DNA from: Bacillota bacterium
GTDB taxonomy: Bacteria > Bacillota > Clostridia > Acetivibrionales > DTU013
Direction of reading: 5' to 3'
DNA: 64,000 bases
Assembly: GCA_023411575.1 (NCBI GenBank)
Contig: JAEYOP010000040.1
Location: 62,001 to 126,000 of the forward strand
Below are positions 25,387-34,362 of this stretch, piece after piece. The notes under the pieces were generated by a model. It searched no databases. It saw only the letters and a list, made by a program, of their open reading frames with translations, and had not been told where the DNA came from. The number at the start of each line of letters is the position of its first letter. Position 1 is the first letter of the stretch. Position numbers and translations under genes: made by a program.

Positions 25387-26367
25387 TCATTCGGGTCGGA
25401 GACCCCTCGACAGGTTCGCATCGAGCCTTCTTACCACGGATCTGCATACGGGCTGAAAATATCTGAGCCAAAAATGGCAGGCTTCGATATTGGTTGCTTC
25501 AAAATCCACAGAACAGCGCTGCATGCCTTGTTCTGCGCCCCATATCATGATTTCGTCCAGCAGGGCGCCCGCTATCCCCCTCCCCCGGAATCCGGGATAT
25601 ACGAAGGCGCCGTTCACGGCAAACCTGGCACGGCCCCCAACCATCCAGCCCGCGCCATCTTCTGACGGCGCAATTTTCATATAACCTGCCGCCGAATCCC
25701 CCACCCGGGCGATCCACGCATGGTTGCCCGGCCGAGCGAGTAATTCCGCCAGAGCTTCAACCGTTTGCTTCTCTTGCGCGTGATATGGTTTAAACACGGG
25801 AGCATTTGCAAGATGATAATAATGGCCTTCCACCATAGCAAGCCATTCGGGCAGGTCCTCTTCCTTTATCGATTCGATGCGGAGCCCTTCCTGCCTTTTT
25901 GCCGCAAGGGGCTTTACCTCCCTTACCGCATCAATGCAGATGCCGCCGAAACCGTTCCAGAAGAAGGCTTCCCGTGCGCTTCCAGCATAATTCATCGTAT
26001 TGGCGGCATGGGTCAGGCACCCGTCGTCCGCCCAGATTTGCCCGATTTTCCGATACATGAGCCGGTATATATCAAATGCGCTTTCTTCCACCGATCCGTG
26101 GGCCCATTCTGGGCTGTAGACCCCTTTATGGGGGCTTAGAAATTCTTCTATATAAAATCCGGTCATGTACCCGACCATTTTTTCGTGATCGTATACGGCG
26201 ACTCCCCGGTGCTTTTTCAGGCATCCTTCCAGCATTGGCAAAACCAAGTCCGGCCTTGCGTTTTCCTCCTCCAGGACGGGTACGAATTCACGCTGGCGGC
26301 AGTACGACGCCTTAAAGATTTCGAAAGCCTCTTCCAGCCGTGATGACTGTAATTCGATTATTGTCAT
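25387..26367 (-). CDS. GNAT-family N-acetyltransferase, long form
   Basis: 326-residue protein with AAGGAG before ATG 26367. The C-terminal acetyl-CoA motif is clear (NGAFVYPGFRGRGIAGALLDEIM, then CSVDFEATN and ACHFWLRY). The first half resembles a degenerate second GNAT domain (HEKMVGYMTGFYIEEF), so it may be a tandem-GNAT enzyme. Substrate unknown. A direct repeat lies about 60-90 nt upstream. Confidence 0.85.
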   Translation of the reverse strand: MTIIELQSSRLEEAFEIFKASYCRQREFVPVLEEENARPDLVLPMLEGCLKKHRGVAVYDHEKMVGYMTGFYIEEFLSPHKGVYSPEWAHGSVEESAFDIYRLMYRKIGQIWADDGCLTHAANTMNYAGSAREAFFWNGFGGICIDAVREVKPLAAKRQEGLRIESIKEEDLPEWLAMVEGHYYHLANAPVFKPYHAQEKQTVEALAELLARPGNHAWIARVGDSAAGYMKIAPSEDGAGWMVGGRARFAVNGAFVYPGFRGRGIAGALLDEIMIWGAEQGMQRCSVDFEATNIEACHFWLRYFQPVCRSVVRRLDANLSRGLRPE

Positions 26368-26428
26368 TGGAGCGCTCCTTATTAAGCTTAAATCTTAACC
26401 GCCGAATAACCGTAATTCTATTTCCGGC

Positions 26429-26456
26429 AACGGTCCGTTTTATTGTATAACGGTCC
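26429..26456. repeat. Direct repeat AACGGTCC upstream of the long GNAT gene
   Basis: Two exact copies of AACGGTCC start at 26429 and 26449, 20 bp apart (two helix turns), within AT-rich sequence upstream of the GNAT start. It could be an operator. Confidence 0.4.
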
Positions 26457-26482
26457 ATTTATCAGAGCAAAGGAAGAAACAA

Positions 26483-26866
26483 TTATAAGAAATTTTTAAG
26501 CTTTTCGACCAGCGGCACGTCGGCCGGGGCAAAATCGAAGTGTCCCAGCTCTTCCCGACCTACCCATTCGATGCGGCTGTGGACCTGCAGGCGAAAGCTC
26601 CCCGAAACCCATTTGCAGAAATAGGCGAGGAGCCTGATTTCGCCGTGGTCGTACCGGTAAATGCTTTCCCCGAAGAAATCGAGCACCTCGACCTCCGCTT
26701 CAAGCTCCTCCAGGATCTCCCGCCGGAGGCACTGCTGCGGGGTTTCCCCGGGCTCGATCTTACCGCCGGGGAATTCCCACCTGCCCTCCATCCGCTGGTT
26801 TGGCGCACGCTGGGCTATCAGCACCTTGTTGTCCTTTAAAATAATCGCCGCGGTAACATCTTTCAT
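26483..26866 (-). CDS. Nudix hydrolase, MutT-like (8-oxo-dGTP/nucleotide pyrophosphohydrolase)
   Basis: 127-residue Nudix enzyme with a complete box GGKIEPGET...REILEEL. The start MKDVTAAIILKDNKVLIAQR and the segment MEGRWEFPGGK are typical of MutT-type (deoxy)nucleoside triphosphate pyrophosphohydrolases that sanitise oxidised nucleotides. ATG 26866 has GGGAAGTGG upstream and lies 37 nt after the GH42 stop; the longer frame overlaps GH42 and is unlikely. Confidence 0.9.
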   Translation of the reverse strand: MKDVTAAIILKDNKVLIAQRAPNQRMEGRWEFPGGKIEPGETPQQCLRREILEELEAEVEVLDFFGESIYRYDHGEIRLLAYFCKWVSGSFRLQVHSRIEWVGREELGHFDFAPADVPLVEKLKNFL

Positions 26867-26903
26867 CGTATCCACTTCCCGCGGCCTTTCTCGGCCGCAC
26901 TCC

Positions 26904-28970
26904 TCAGCATTTGTCCAGCACCATGACGCCATACCCGTTCAGTTCCACAGCCCCCGATATTTTCTTTCCCGTGAGCAGGTCGATCATAGGCTGCTTCGCA
27001 TTGAGCCGAATGGCAGAGGGCATATAATTCAGTACAAAAATATAGTCTGCGCCGTCCTTCGAGCGAACGGCGACTTCAGCCTCTGCGGGCAGCTCAAGAA
27101 GCCCGCCGTAAGGATTTGCGAAGCCGAGCTTCCTCAAAAACGTCTCCGCGGTATTTGCGCTGAAGCCTGCCCCGAAGTAGTATGCCTTTCCCCTGCCCAG
27201 CGTATTCCGGACCAGCGCGGGAGAACCGTCATAATAATTGCCTTTGAAAGCGGCAAGCACCTCCGCCCCGCCGCAAGGCTCCAGAATGTCGTTGAATATG
27301 GGCGCCTCCAGTTCCTCGCCGTCCCACACGGCATGCTGCGCGCCGTCCGTCGGGCCGACATGGGTGTAGTCGCTGACCCGCACCCCGCAGATTTCTCCGG
27401 CAAAGCCGGGCATGGGGCGCATCGGGCACCGTCCGAATTCATCCTTGTATCCGGTCCGCGAGCCCATGACCAGCAGGCCGCCCTGCTCCACATAAGCCTT
27501 GAGCAATGCCGCCACGTCCTCCGTCAAGATCGTGGCATGGGGGTATATGAGAATCTTGTACTTCAGAAGCTCTTCGACAGTGGTTTTCTTCAGGCTATTG
27601 TTCCGCAGGTACAGCAGATCCATCGGGGCATGGTTCTTCTGGGCCGCGGCGAACCAGCCCTTCTCGCTGAATTGCTGCAAGGGTCCGTGCCACATATCCT
27701 GCTCGCCATCCCACTCGTTTGCGTAATCCCGGACCAGCGCGATTTCCGCCTTATAGCCGGCTCCGGCAAGCTTTGCAAGCCGGGCGGCATCGTCCCGGAC
27801 CCTTTTCAATTCCTCCAGGCGGCGGTTCGGCTGGTTGGAGTAGTCATTCAACCCATGCCAGTAGATCTCGTTTCCGATCCAGCACGTACGCCAGCGGAAA
27901 TAGCCCACGTAGTCCGCCCCGTGGGCGATGGACTGCAGGCTCCAGAGCCTCATCTGGCCGGGCTTCGGCGCGGGCTGCCGCATCCGCGCGTCCCAGCCGC
28001 CGGGGCCCGACTGCTGCTCCATGATGCCGAAAACCGGCGAAATGGACCGGGTTTTCATTAAATTCCAGGACCAGTCCCGGTCGTCCAGAATATAGGTGGA
28101 GCTGTCCCGAACTCGGGGGTCCAGATCATATGCAAAGTTCGGATAGCTGTCAAACGTAATAAAGTCCAGCGCCGCATCCGTCATTTCATGACTGTCGAGA
28201 TGCCCGAAAACGCCGTTGGTCGTAATGAACTGCCGGTCTCCGACATACTTCCGGATGATATCGGCCTGCAGTTTGCAGAAGGAAATGGCCGAATGGGAGA
28301 TGAACCGTTTTTCCTCCAGCGAAAGATGGGGATTGTTCACGCCGTTAACCGTCGGCCTTGTCAGGTGCAATTCCTCCCAGGAGGTGTAGGTCTGGTTCCA
28401 GAAGGCCGTGCCCATTGCGTCGTTCAAGGCGTCCAGCGTTCTGAATTTCTCCTTCAGGTATGCCCTGAAAGCAATGTGGTCGGCTTTGGAGTAGAATACG
28501 TTCGTTTCGCAGTTCAGTTCATTATCGATCTGCCATCCGATTATGGCGGGATTCGAGCCGTAATGGGACGCGATTTTGTCCACGATCCGCGCCGTAAACT
28601 CCCTGTAGACCGGCGAGTTGTAATTGTTGTGCCTGCGGAGCCCATGACGGTAGATCGTTCCGTTTACGTCCGCATTCAGCACCTCGGGATATTTGTCCGT
28701 CAGCCAGGCCGGCGGCGTTGCGGTGGGTGTGCAGAAAATGACTTTAATGCCGGCCCGGTTGGCCAGTTCCAGGAACCGGTCGAAAAACTCATATGTAAAA
28801 ACGCCTTCGTAGGGTTCAAATTTATTCCACGCGAATTCCCCAATACGGACCACTTCGATGCCGTGTTCCTTCATCCTCGTCAGGTCGCTTTCCCAGAGTT
28901 CCTCCTTCCAGTGCTCCGGATAGTAGCACACACCCAGCGTAATTTTATCAAGCTTCATTGATTTTTCCAT
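26904..28970 (-). CDS. GH42 family beta-galactosidase
   Basis: 688-residue glycoside hydrolase with normal GH42 architecture: TIM barrel (about 1-390), trimerisation domain and C-terminal beta domain. The start LGVCYYPEHW is diagnostic. The acid/base Glu is in GWQIDNELNC and the nucleophile Glu in GIMEQQSGPGGW. No signal peptide, so it acts inside the cell on imported beta-galactosides. ATG 28970 follows GGAG by 8 nt. A Nudix gene follows on the same strand; no transporter is adjacent. Confidence 0.93.
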   Translation of the reverse strand: MEKSMKLDKITLGVCYYPEHWKEELWESDLTRMKEHGIEVVRIGEFAWNKFEPYEGVFTYEFFDRFLELANRAGIKVIFCTPTATPPAWLTDKYPEVLNADVNGTIYRHGLRRHNNYNSPVYREFTARIVDKIASHYGSNPAIIGWQIDNELNCETNVFYSKADHIAFRAYLKEKFRTLDALNDAMGTAFWNQTYTSWEELHLTRPTVNGVNNPHLSLEEKRFISHSAISFCKLQADIIRKYVGDRQFITTNGVFGHLDSHEMTDAALDFITFDSYPNFAYDLDPRVRDSSTYILDDRDWSWNLMKTRSISPVFGIMEQQSGPGGWDARMRQPAPKPGQMRLWSLQSIAHGADYVGYFRWRTCWIGNEIYWHGLNDYSNQPNRRLEELKRVRDDAARLAKLAGAGYKAEIALVRDYANEWDGEQDMWHGPLQQFSEKGWFAAAQKNHAPMDLLYLRNNSLKKTTVEELLKYKILIYPHATILTEDVAALLKAYVEQGGLLVMGSRTGYKDEFGRCPMRPMPGFAGEICGVRVSDYTHVGPTDGAQHAVWDGEELEAPIFNDILEPCGGAEVLAAFKGNYYDGSPALVRNTLGRGKAYYFGAGFSANTAETFLRKLGFANPYGGLLELPAEAEVAVRSKDGADYIFVLNYMPSAIRLNAKQPMIDLLTGKKISGAVELNGYGVMVLDKC

Positions 28971-29173
28971 AGCTTCCGCTCCGTTTCTTCCATATTTTAT
29001 CGTCCAGAAATTCATCGTTCGGATTTCCTGTTTTTCGCTCACAAGCTTATTTTTCCATACTGTGTCCGGTGCGTCAAGAATTATGTAGCCGATCCCGGAG
29101 AAATAATCCGTCCACGGGAATCATTCGCGGCCTGGGTTATTCCCGCTTGACGAAGCGGTTTCCACAATATAAC

Positions 29174-29677
29174 ATGTTTATAAGAATCCGCGAGAGGACA
29201 GGGACCGCTTTGAAAGTTCATTTGAAAGCAAAATACAGGATTATTGCAGCCATATTGTTCCTTCTATATCTATCGTACCTGATTTACCTTACTTTCTTCA
29301 GTCACCGGTATGGGCGCGGTTACATACACAGGAGCATAAACCTGCACCCGTTCAGGACAATCGCGGAATATGCGGCTGCGTCCTATAACCGGAGCATCAT
29401 CGTGACGAACTTGTTTGGCAACATCGCCGCTTTTGTCCCACTCGGATTCCTTTTGCCGCTGATCGGAGGCAGGAAACCCATCGGAGTGTTCAAAGCAGCT
29501 TTGGCCGCAGCCGGCGTCTCCATTGCGGTGGAAAGCCTCCAATATCTTTTCGGGGTGGGCGCTGCCGACATCGACGATGTGATTCTGAATACAGCGGGCG
29601 GGATATTAGGCTATCTGGCCCTAAAACTGCTTTACCGGCTCTGGCGCCTGCTGCTTGCCACGAAAGCAAGGGAGTAA
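29174..29677 (+). CDS. VanZ-family membrane protein
   Basis: Protein of about 167 residues with four membrane segments and VanZ signatures (NLHPFRTI, NLFGNIAAFVPLGFLLP, ESLQYLFGVGAADIDDVILNTAGGILGY). VanZ proteins are linked to low-level teicoplanin resistance, but most are of unknown role. ATG 29174 lacks a good ribosome-binding site; a TTG at 29210 (product starting LKVHLKAK) has AGAGGA about 10 nt upstream and may be the true start. Confidence 0.85.
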   Translation: MFIRIRERTGTALKVHLKAKYRIIAAILFLLYLSYLIYLTFFSHRYGRGYIHRSINLHPFRTIAEYAAASYNRSIIVTNLFGNIAAFVPLGFLLPLIGGRKPIGVFKAALAAAGVSIAVESLQYLFGVGAADIDDVILNTAGGILGYLALKLLYRLWRLLLATKARE

Positions 29678-29770
29678 AAAGCAAGGGAAGTAGAACTTTT
29701 GCATGTTGAATCATCTCTGATATAGGCCGGGTTGAGGAATCCGGCATAGTAAACTGAAATGGGGTGGCTT

Positions 29771-30268
29771 ATGGACAAACAAGAAAGGTTGAAAAACCTG
29801 GTGGGAATCGTTTGGCTTTATGTGCTGATTACCGGAGTATTTTCGTTTTTGAACAGGATGGTCTCCTATATCGTACAGGGGATCTCCGGAAAATCCATAA
29901 ATTCATTCCTATTGATGAACGGTTTATGGATCGTGGCAGTGCTTCTGATTCTGTTCTTTTCCGGCCGGATGTACCGGAAGCTGGGAGGCCGTTTGCCCGC
30001 AGGCATGGCGGAGAGCCCCCTGCAACTGATCGGCGTCGGATTATTGGTCCTTATAAACGGAATAATCAGCCTGTCCAATATCCTGCCGACGTATGTAATA
30101 AGCGGAATACAATTGTTTCAGACGCTCCCGCAGATGGACGGGAATGGGGAAGCCATCTATACAAGGTCGATCCTGGCTCATGCTGTTTCGACCCTGCTGA
30201 TGCTGTGCCAGATCCTTACGGGCGTTTATTTGCTGTACCGGGGGAAGAAGTCCGGTTCAAAGGAGTAG
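29771..30268 (+). CDS. Four-helix integral membrane protein, unknown
   Basis: 165-residue protein with four hydrophobic segments (near IVWLYVLITGVFSFL, GLWIVAVLLILFF, LIGVGLLVLINGII, LLMLCQILTGVYLLY). GGGGTGG precedes ATG 29771. No family recognised. It lies between VanZ and a MATE transporter on the same strand and may be co-transcribed with the latter. Confidence 0.75.
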   Translation: MDKQERLKNLVGIVWLYVLITGVFSFLNRMVSYIVQGISGKSINSFLLMNGLWIVAVLLILFFSGRMYRKLGGRLPAGMAESPLQLIGVGLLVLINGIISLSNILPTYVISGIQLFQTLPQMDGNGEAIYTRSILAHAVSTLLMLCQILTGVYLLYRGKKSGSKE

Positions 30269-30301
30269 AAAATAATCCAGTACGAAGAGAAAGAACCTCC
30301 A

Positions 30302-31747
30302 TTGACCCACGCCGTTCTTGAGCGTATAATCGTCAGATATACCAAAAGAAAGCTGGCGTTCGAAGTGCGGTTTCAATTTTTGCAGCAAAGCACGGAAGAA
30401 AGACGGAATTTGATCTTACACGGCCCAATTACGCAGACCATCCTGCTGTTATCCGTTCCGGCCCTTATGATGGGCCTTGTCCAATCCGCGATACCGGTTA
30501 TTGACGGACTCTTCATCAACAATTTTGCCGGAACGATCGCGGCAAGCGCCATCACTTACTCCGGGCCGATCATCAACATGATGGCGGCGGTGGCGCAGGG
30601 GCTCAGCGTGGCCGGCATGGCGGTCATCGGCCAGGCCAACGGCAGGGGCGAGTATGGCGAAGCGAAAAAGGTTTCTTCTCAGCTCTTTTTCTTTGCACTC
30701 CTGCTGGGCGTGATCATTGCTCCACTCCTTGTCGCAGTGTCGGTACCGATCTCTCGCAGCGTTACTCCCGAGATATCCCGGGATCTGTTTCTGTACCTGT
30801 CGCTGAATGCGCTGGTCCTGCCGTTTCTGTTTCTGGAATCCATCTATAATGCGATAAAGAACGCCAGCGGCAAGCCGGAAGCCACCTTTGTCCGGATGAT
30901 CCTGCTGATGGTTCTGAAAATCGTGTTCAATACCGTATTCATCGCCGTTTTTCGCTGGGGCGTCGTGGGCTCCGTTGCGGCAACGCTTCTGGCAAATATC
31001 CTGATCAGCGTCTGGATGTTCTATGAACTGTTTGTGAAGGAAAGTGACGAGAAGCTGAAAAAGACGGGCTTCCGGTTCGACAGAGGCATTCTGGGGGACC
31101 TTTTCCGGATCGGCGCGCCTTCCGCCCTGTCCAGCCTGATCCTGAACTTCGGGTTCTTTCTGATCAACAATGAGATCGAAAAATACGGACCCGTCGTCAT
31201 GAACGCCCAGGGCATTGCCGGAAATATCACTTCGATCTGCTTCATCCTGCCTTCCGCGTTCGGCTCCTCCGTCACGACCATGGTCAGCATGAACGTCGGG
31301 GCGGGCCAGAGCGACAAAGCCCGCAAATCCTGCCTTGTAGGCTGCGTTGTCAGTGCGATCACCGCTGCCGTTCTCATCGCTATTGTCGTACCGCTGTCCT
31401 CCTACCTAACCCTGCTGTTCACGAGGGAGGCCGCCGTACTGGACGTAGCCAACAGGGCGCTTCACATTTATACTTATTCGGTTATAGGCTTTGGAGTCTG
31501 CATGGTGCAGCAGGGCGCTCTCATCGGCCTCGGCCGCACCGGCGTTACGCTGATTACCAGCGTTTTGAGGATATGGCTCCTGCGCTACCTGTTCATACTG
31601 GTTACCGAACATCAGCTTGGCTTTTATTCGGTCTTTTGGGGTAATTTGTTCTCAAATTATATGGCCGCCGTCATAATGACCCTGCTGATCCTGCGGATGA
31701 AATGGGTATCCGTGCTGCAGACCAGAGAAACCGCCGATGCCGCGTAG
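30302..31747 (+). CDS. MATE-family efflux transporter
   Basis: Protein of up to 481 residues with about twelve membrane segments and MATE features (NLILHGPITQTILLLSVPALMMGLVQ, GPIINMMAAVAQGLSVAGMAVIGQANG, MFYELF, MVSMNVGAGQ). It is probably a Na+- or H+-driven exporter of drugs or metabolites. The N-terminus is uncertain: TTG 30302 gives an extra hydrophilic leader, while GTG 30365 would give a normal length; neither has a strong ribosome-binding site. Confidence 0.9.
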   Translation: MTHAVLERIIVRYTKRKLAFEVRFQFLQQSTEERRNLILHGPITQTILLLSVPALMMGLVQSAIPVIDGLFINNFAGTIAASAITYSGPIINMMAAVAQGLSVAGMAVIGQANGRGEYGEAKKVSSQLFFFALLLGVIIAPLLVAVSVPISRSVTPEISRDLFLYLSLNALVLPFLFLESIYNAIKNASGKPEATFVRMILLMVLKIVFNTVFIAVFRWGVVGSVAATLLANILISVWMFYELFVKESDEKLKKTGFRFDRGILGDLFRIGAPSALSSLILNFGFFLINNEIEKYGPVVMNAQGIAGNITSICFILPSAFGSSVTTMVSMNVGAGQSDKARKSCLVGCVVSAITAAVLIAIVVPLSSYLTLLFTREAAVLDVANRALHIYTYSVIGFGVCMVQQGALIGLGRTGVTLITSVLRIWLLRYLFILVTEHQLGFYSVFWGNLFSNYMAAVIMTLLILRMKWVSVLQTRETADAA

Positions 31748-31818
31748 ATGCGGGTTCGATTAGGCGCGGTCTCAATTTCGCTGCCGCCTCCCCTTGGCCC
31801 CTTCCGCAGAGCAGTTGA

Positions 31819-31864
31819 TTGGATTGCAGAGCTATTTTCGGTTGGATTACAGAGCTATTTCCAG
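31819..31864. repeat. 23-bp tandem duplication at the end of the XRE gene
   Basis: TTGGATTGCAGAGCTATTTTCGG-type (from 31819) and TTGGATTACAGAGCTATTTCCAG-type (from 31842) units lie head to tail. The second unit contains the XRE stop codon, so the duplication copies the terminal codons. Confidence 0.75.
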
Positions 31865-32515
31865 CCGGATCAGTTTTGCAAGGATCTTGATCTCGGCTTT
31901 TTTTACGGTTTCCGTCGTCAGACCCCCGCTGTTGCCGACCAGCAAAAGCTTTTCCTGGTCCAGCTTCCGTACCTGGCGGATGGCTTTTTTGCCGGCCAGC
32001 TCGATAAAATAGAAGCCTTCCTTCTCAATTTCCTGGGTGCCGTATGCAAGGACCAGATCGCCCTTGGCGATCCGGAAGCCGGACATCTCGTTATCCTCTA
32101 TGGTCAGATAAAAAACCTTGTCCTTCGGATAGCCTTCCACTTTGTTTGAAAGAATGGGCAGCTGCCTCGTCCCGACGGTTTTCTCCATTTTCCCGTCGTA
32201 TACCGGGACCGTCATGATCACCCCGGCCAGCGCATCCGTCCAGATTTCCTGCACCGGCTTTTCGATGACCTTTTTGACGCTCTTGTCCGGCTCCGGCCTG
32301 CGGCTTATTTCCACTTCATCGTACAGTTCCAGTTTTCCGGCTTCCTGGCGAAGCACTTTCGATACTCTGGCAATCAGTTCGCTATTGAGCACCTTTTTGC
32401 CGGACTCCACTTCCTCTACGAAGCGTTCGGTCACGCCCAACTGCTTTGCCAGCTGTTTCTGGGTCATGCCCGCTTCCTTCCGCAATCTGCATATTTCCGA
32501 ACCCATCCTGCTCAT
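31847..32515 (-). CDS. XRE-family HTH protein with LexA/S24-like C-terminal domain
   Basis: 222-residue protein: N-terminal HTH (MTQKQLAKQLGVTERFVEEVESGKK), a linker, and a C-terminal beta-rich domain (about 110-215; KDKVFYLTIEDNEMSGFRIAKGDLVLAYG) that resembles the S24/LexA peptidase fold, including a Ser at the usual place (NEMSGFRI). I cannot confirm the catalytic lysine. GGGAGG precedes ATG. It follows an HD-domain gene by 25 nt, so they are likely one operon. Confidence 0.83.
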   Translation of the reverse strand: MSRMGSEICRLRKEAGMTQKQLAKQLGVTERFVEEVESGKKVLNSELIARVSKVLRQEAGKLELYDEVEISRRPEPDKSVKKVIEKPVQEIWTDALAGVIMTVPVYDGKMEKTVGTRQLPILSNKVEGYPKDKVFYLTIEDNEMSGFRIAKGDLVLAYGTQEIEKEGFYFIELAGKKAIRQVRKLDQEKLLLVGNSGGLTTETVKKAEIKILAKLIRLEIAL

Positions 32516-32540
32516 TGCGTGCCTCCCAACGCCAACCGGC

Positions 32541-33065
32541 CTATACTTCGTTCAGCGGAGCGCTTGCCGCCGCCATCTTGATCTTGAAAAATTTTACGAT
32601 TTCCAGCATGGCGCAATATTTATCCACAAAGGAAACGATGAAGCCCTCCTTGTACCTTGGGGGCAGAATGGTCAGCGGCCACATGTGCTTTACGATGATG
32701 TCCCTTTCCATCCTGTTCAGTTCAAAGTGCCTTTCGGCATTTTTCAAAGCGGTATAGGGATGCGTAAACCCGTGCTTTCCGCCAACCAGCTTGGTCTTGT
32801 GCCAGTCGTACAGGAAAAGGTCATGGAGCAGTCCTCCTCTTGCCGCCGAGCGGAAATCAAGGTGCAAAAGCCTGCAGACTATGTAACTGTAATAGGATAC
32901 GGAAAGACTATGGTCGAAACAGGTTACGCTTCCGTGCTGGGTAAATCCGTTCATGGAATCGACGATCTCGTTCTGGATCAAATCTTCTATGCAGTCCATG
33001 TATTCCTTGAAGCTGCGGGATTGAGTTTCTCTGATATTCAACTTCCGTTTGATTCGTTCTTTCAT
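32541..33065 (-). CDS. HD-domain phosphohydrolase-like protein
   Basis: 174-residue protein with HD-superfamily residues: CFDHSLSVSYYSYIV (first His), GGLLHDLFLYDW (HD pair) and IIVKHMWPL. Such proteins hydrolyse nucleotides or phosphoesters. AAGGAGAC precedes ATG 33065. Followed by an XRE regulator. Substrate unknown. Confidence 0.85.
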   Translation of the reverse strand: MKERIKRKLNIRETQSRSFKEYMDCIEDLIQNEIVDSMNGFTQHGSVTCFDHSLSVSYYSYIVCRLLHLDFRSAARGGLLHDLFLYDWHKTKLVGGKHGFTHPYTALKNAERHFELNRMERDIIVKHMWPLTILPPRYKEGFIVSFVDKYCAMLEIVKFFKIKMAAASAPLNEV

Positions 33066-33188
33066 CGGGGGTCTCCTTGGTCTGGTGGTTACCGTTCCCC
33101 GCGGGCCCTTTCGGGCTCGCCGGAATTTGCCAACCTATTTACAGTAGCACAGGTTTCTTGCCCGAGTCAATCGATCTTTTTACCAAAA

Positions 33189-33232
33189 AAGGATTGCCGG
33201 TTTTATCAATTTTATAATACCGGACAATCCTT
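33189..33232 (-). terminator. Rho-independent terminator of the aldo/keto reductase gene
   Basis: On the minus strand AAGGATTGTCCGG pairs with CCGGCAATCCTT (one bulge), followed by TTTTTT, about 30 nt after the reductase stop codon at 33265. Confidence 0.85.
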
Positions 33233-33264
33233 AAGGAAAGCTTAAATTTCCCGACCCGCGCAGC

Positions 33265-34086
33265 CTAAAAATTAAAATGATCCGGGTCGGCGCCAAACCG
33301 CCTGTTTTGATTCAGTTCCTCTATGGAAGCCATGTCGTCCTCGGACAGCTCGAAGTCGAAAATATCCCTGTTTTCCGCGATCCTCGCCGCTTGCACGGAT
33401 TTGGGAATGGTAACCACTTCATTCTGCAGATCCCAGCGCAGTACGATCTGGGCGGGCGTCTTGCCATACTTGCCCGCCAGCTCGGAAAGCAGCGGAATGT
33501 TCAGGCGTCCCTGCATCAGCGGGCTCCAGGCCTCCATCTGAATCCGGTTCTTTTTGCAGAAGGAACGGACCTCTTTTTGGGTGAGCAGCGGGTGATATTC
33601 GATCTGGTCGACCATGGGGATCGTTCCGGCGGTTTCAAACAGGTCCAGAAGATGATGCACGTGAAAATTGCTGACTCCGATGGCCCGCACCGATCCGTCC
33701 CGGTAGAGCTTTTCAAACGCTCTCCAGGTGTCCGTATATTTTCCCTTCACCGGCCAATGGATCAGGTAGAGGTCCAGATAGTCGAGCCCCAGCTTTTTCA
33801 TACTGCTGCTGAACGCTTTTAATGTGGATTCGTAGCCTTGATTGGAATTCCAAAGCTTGGTGGTAATAAAAAGTTCCTCTCTCGGCACGCCGCATTCCCG
33901 GATCGCTTTGCCGACCCCTTCCTCATTCCCGTAGACCGCGGCAGTGTCGATGCTTCTGTAGCCTTCCTTTATGGCGGTCTTCACTGCGGAGATTACTTCC
34001 ATTCCCTCTTCAACCTGCCATACGCCAAGACCGAGCCACGGCATCTTTACCCCGTTGCTCAGCTGAACCGTGTCCGCAACATTCAT
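33265..34086 (-). CDS. Aldo/keto reductase
   Basis: 273-residue NADPH-dependent reductase of the AKR5/YvgN-like group. The catalytic tetrad is visible: Asp and Tyr in RSIDTAAVYGNE, Lys in FITTKLWN and His in LIHWPVKGKY. The cofactor-binding end (VTIPKSVQAARIAEN) is normal. AAGGAGG is 11 nt before ATG 34086. Single-gene unit with a strong terminator. Likely reduces small aldehydes or ketones such as methylglyoxal. Confidence 0.93.
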   Translation of the reverse strand: MNVADTVQLSNGVKMPWLGLGVWQVEEGMEVISAVKTAIKEGYRSIDTAAVYGNEEGVGKAIRECGVPREELFITTKLWNSNQGYESTLKAFSSSMKKLGLDYLDLYLIHWPVKGKYTDTWRAFEKLYRDGSVRAIGVSNFHVHHLLDLFETAGTIPMVDQIEYHPLLTQKEVRSFCKKNRIQMEAWSPLMQGRLNIPLLSELAGKYGKTPAQIVLRWDLQNEVVTIPKSVQAARIAENRDIFDFELSEDDMASIEELNQNRRFGADPDHFNF

Positions 34087-34362
34087 GGTTCTTCCTGCCT
34101 CCTTTATACAACTATACAACTATGCTCCTTGGAATTATTCTACCACTGATAGCCGGTTTTCAAACCTGGATTTCCTGTTTTCTTCCGTCCGGCATTGCAG
34201 GCCATGCCATATCTCCGCCCTTGCCGGACCGCAGCCGGCATTTCCGGCAAATTCCTTCCTCTGCTTTAGGAAAGCAATTTTTTTAAATCGCATTGAATCT
34301 TTTATGCGCAGTGGTATTATATAGAGGGATTTAAAGTCGCAAACAGACGTGAGGTTTTAAGA

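Noticed and set aside
26661..28061. 466-codon plus-strand ORF opposite the Nudix and GH42 genes
   Set aside because: It crosses two real genes and has no recognisable domain.
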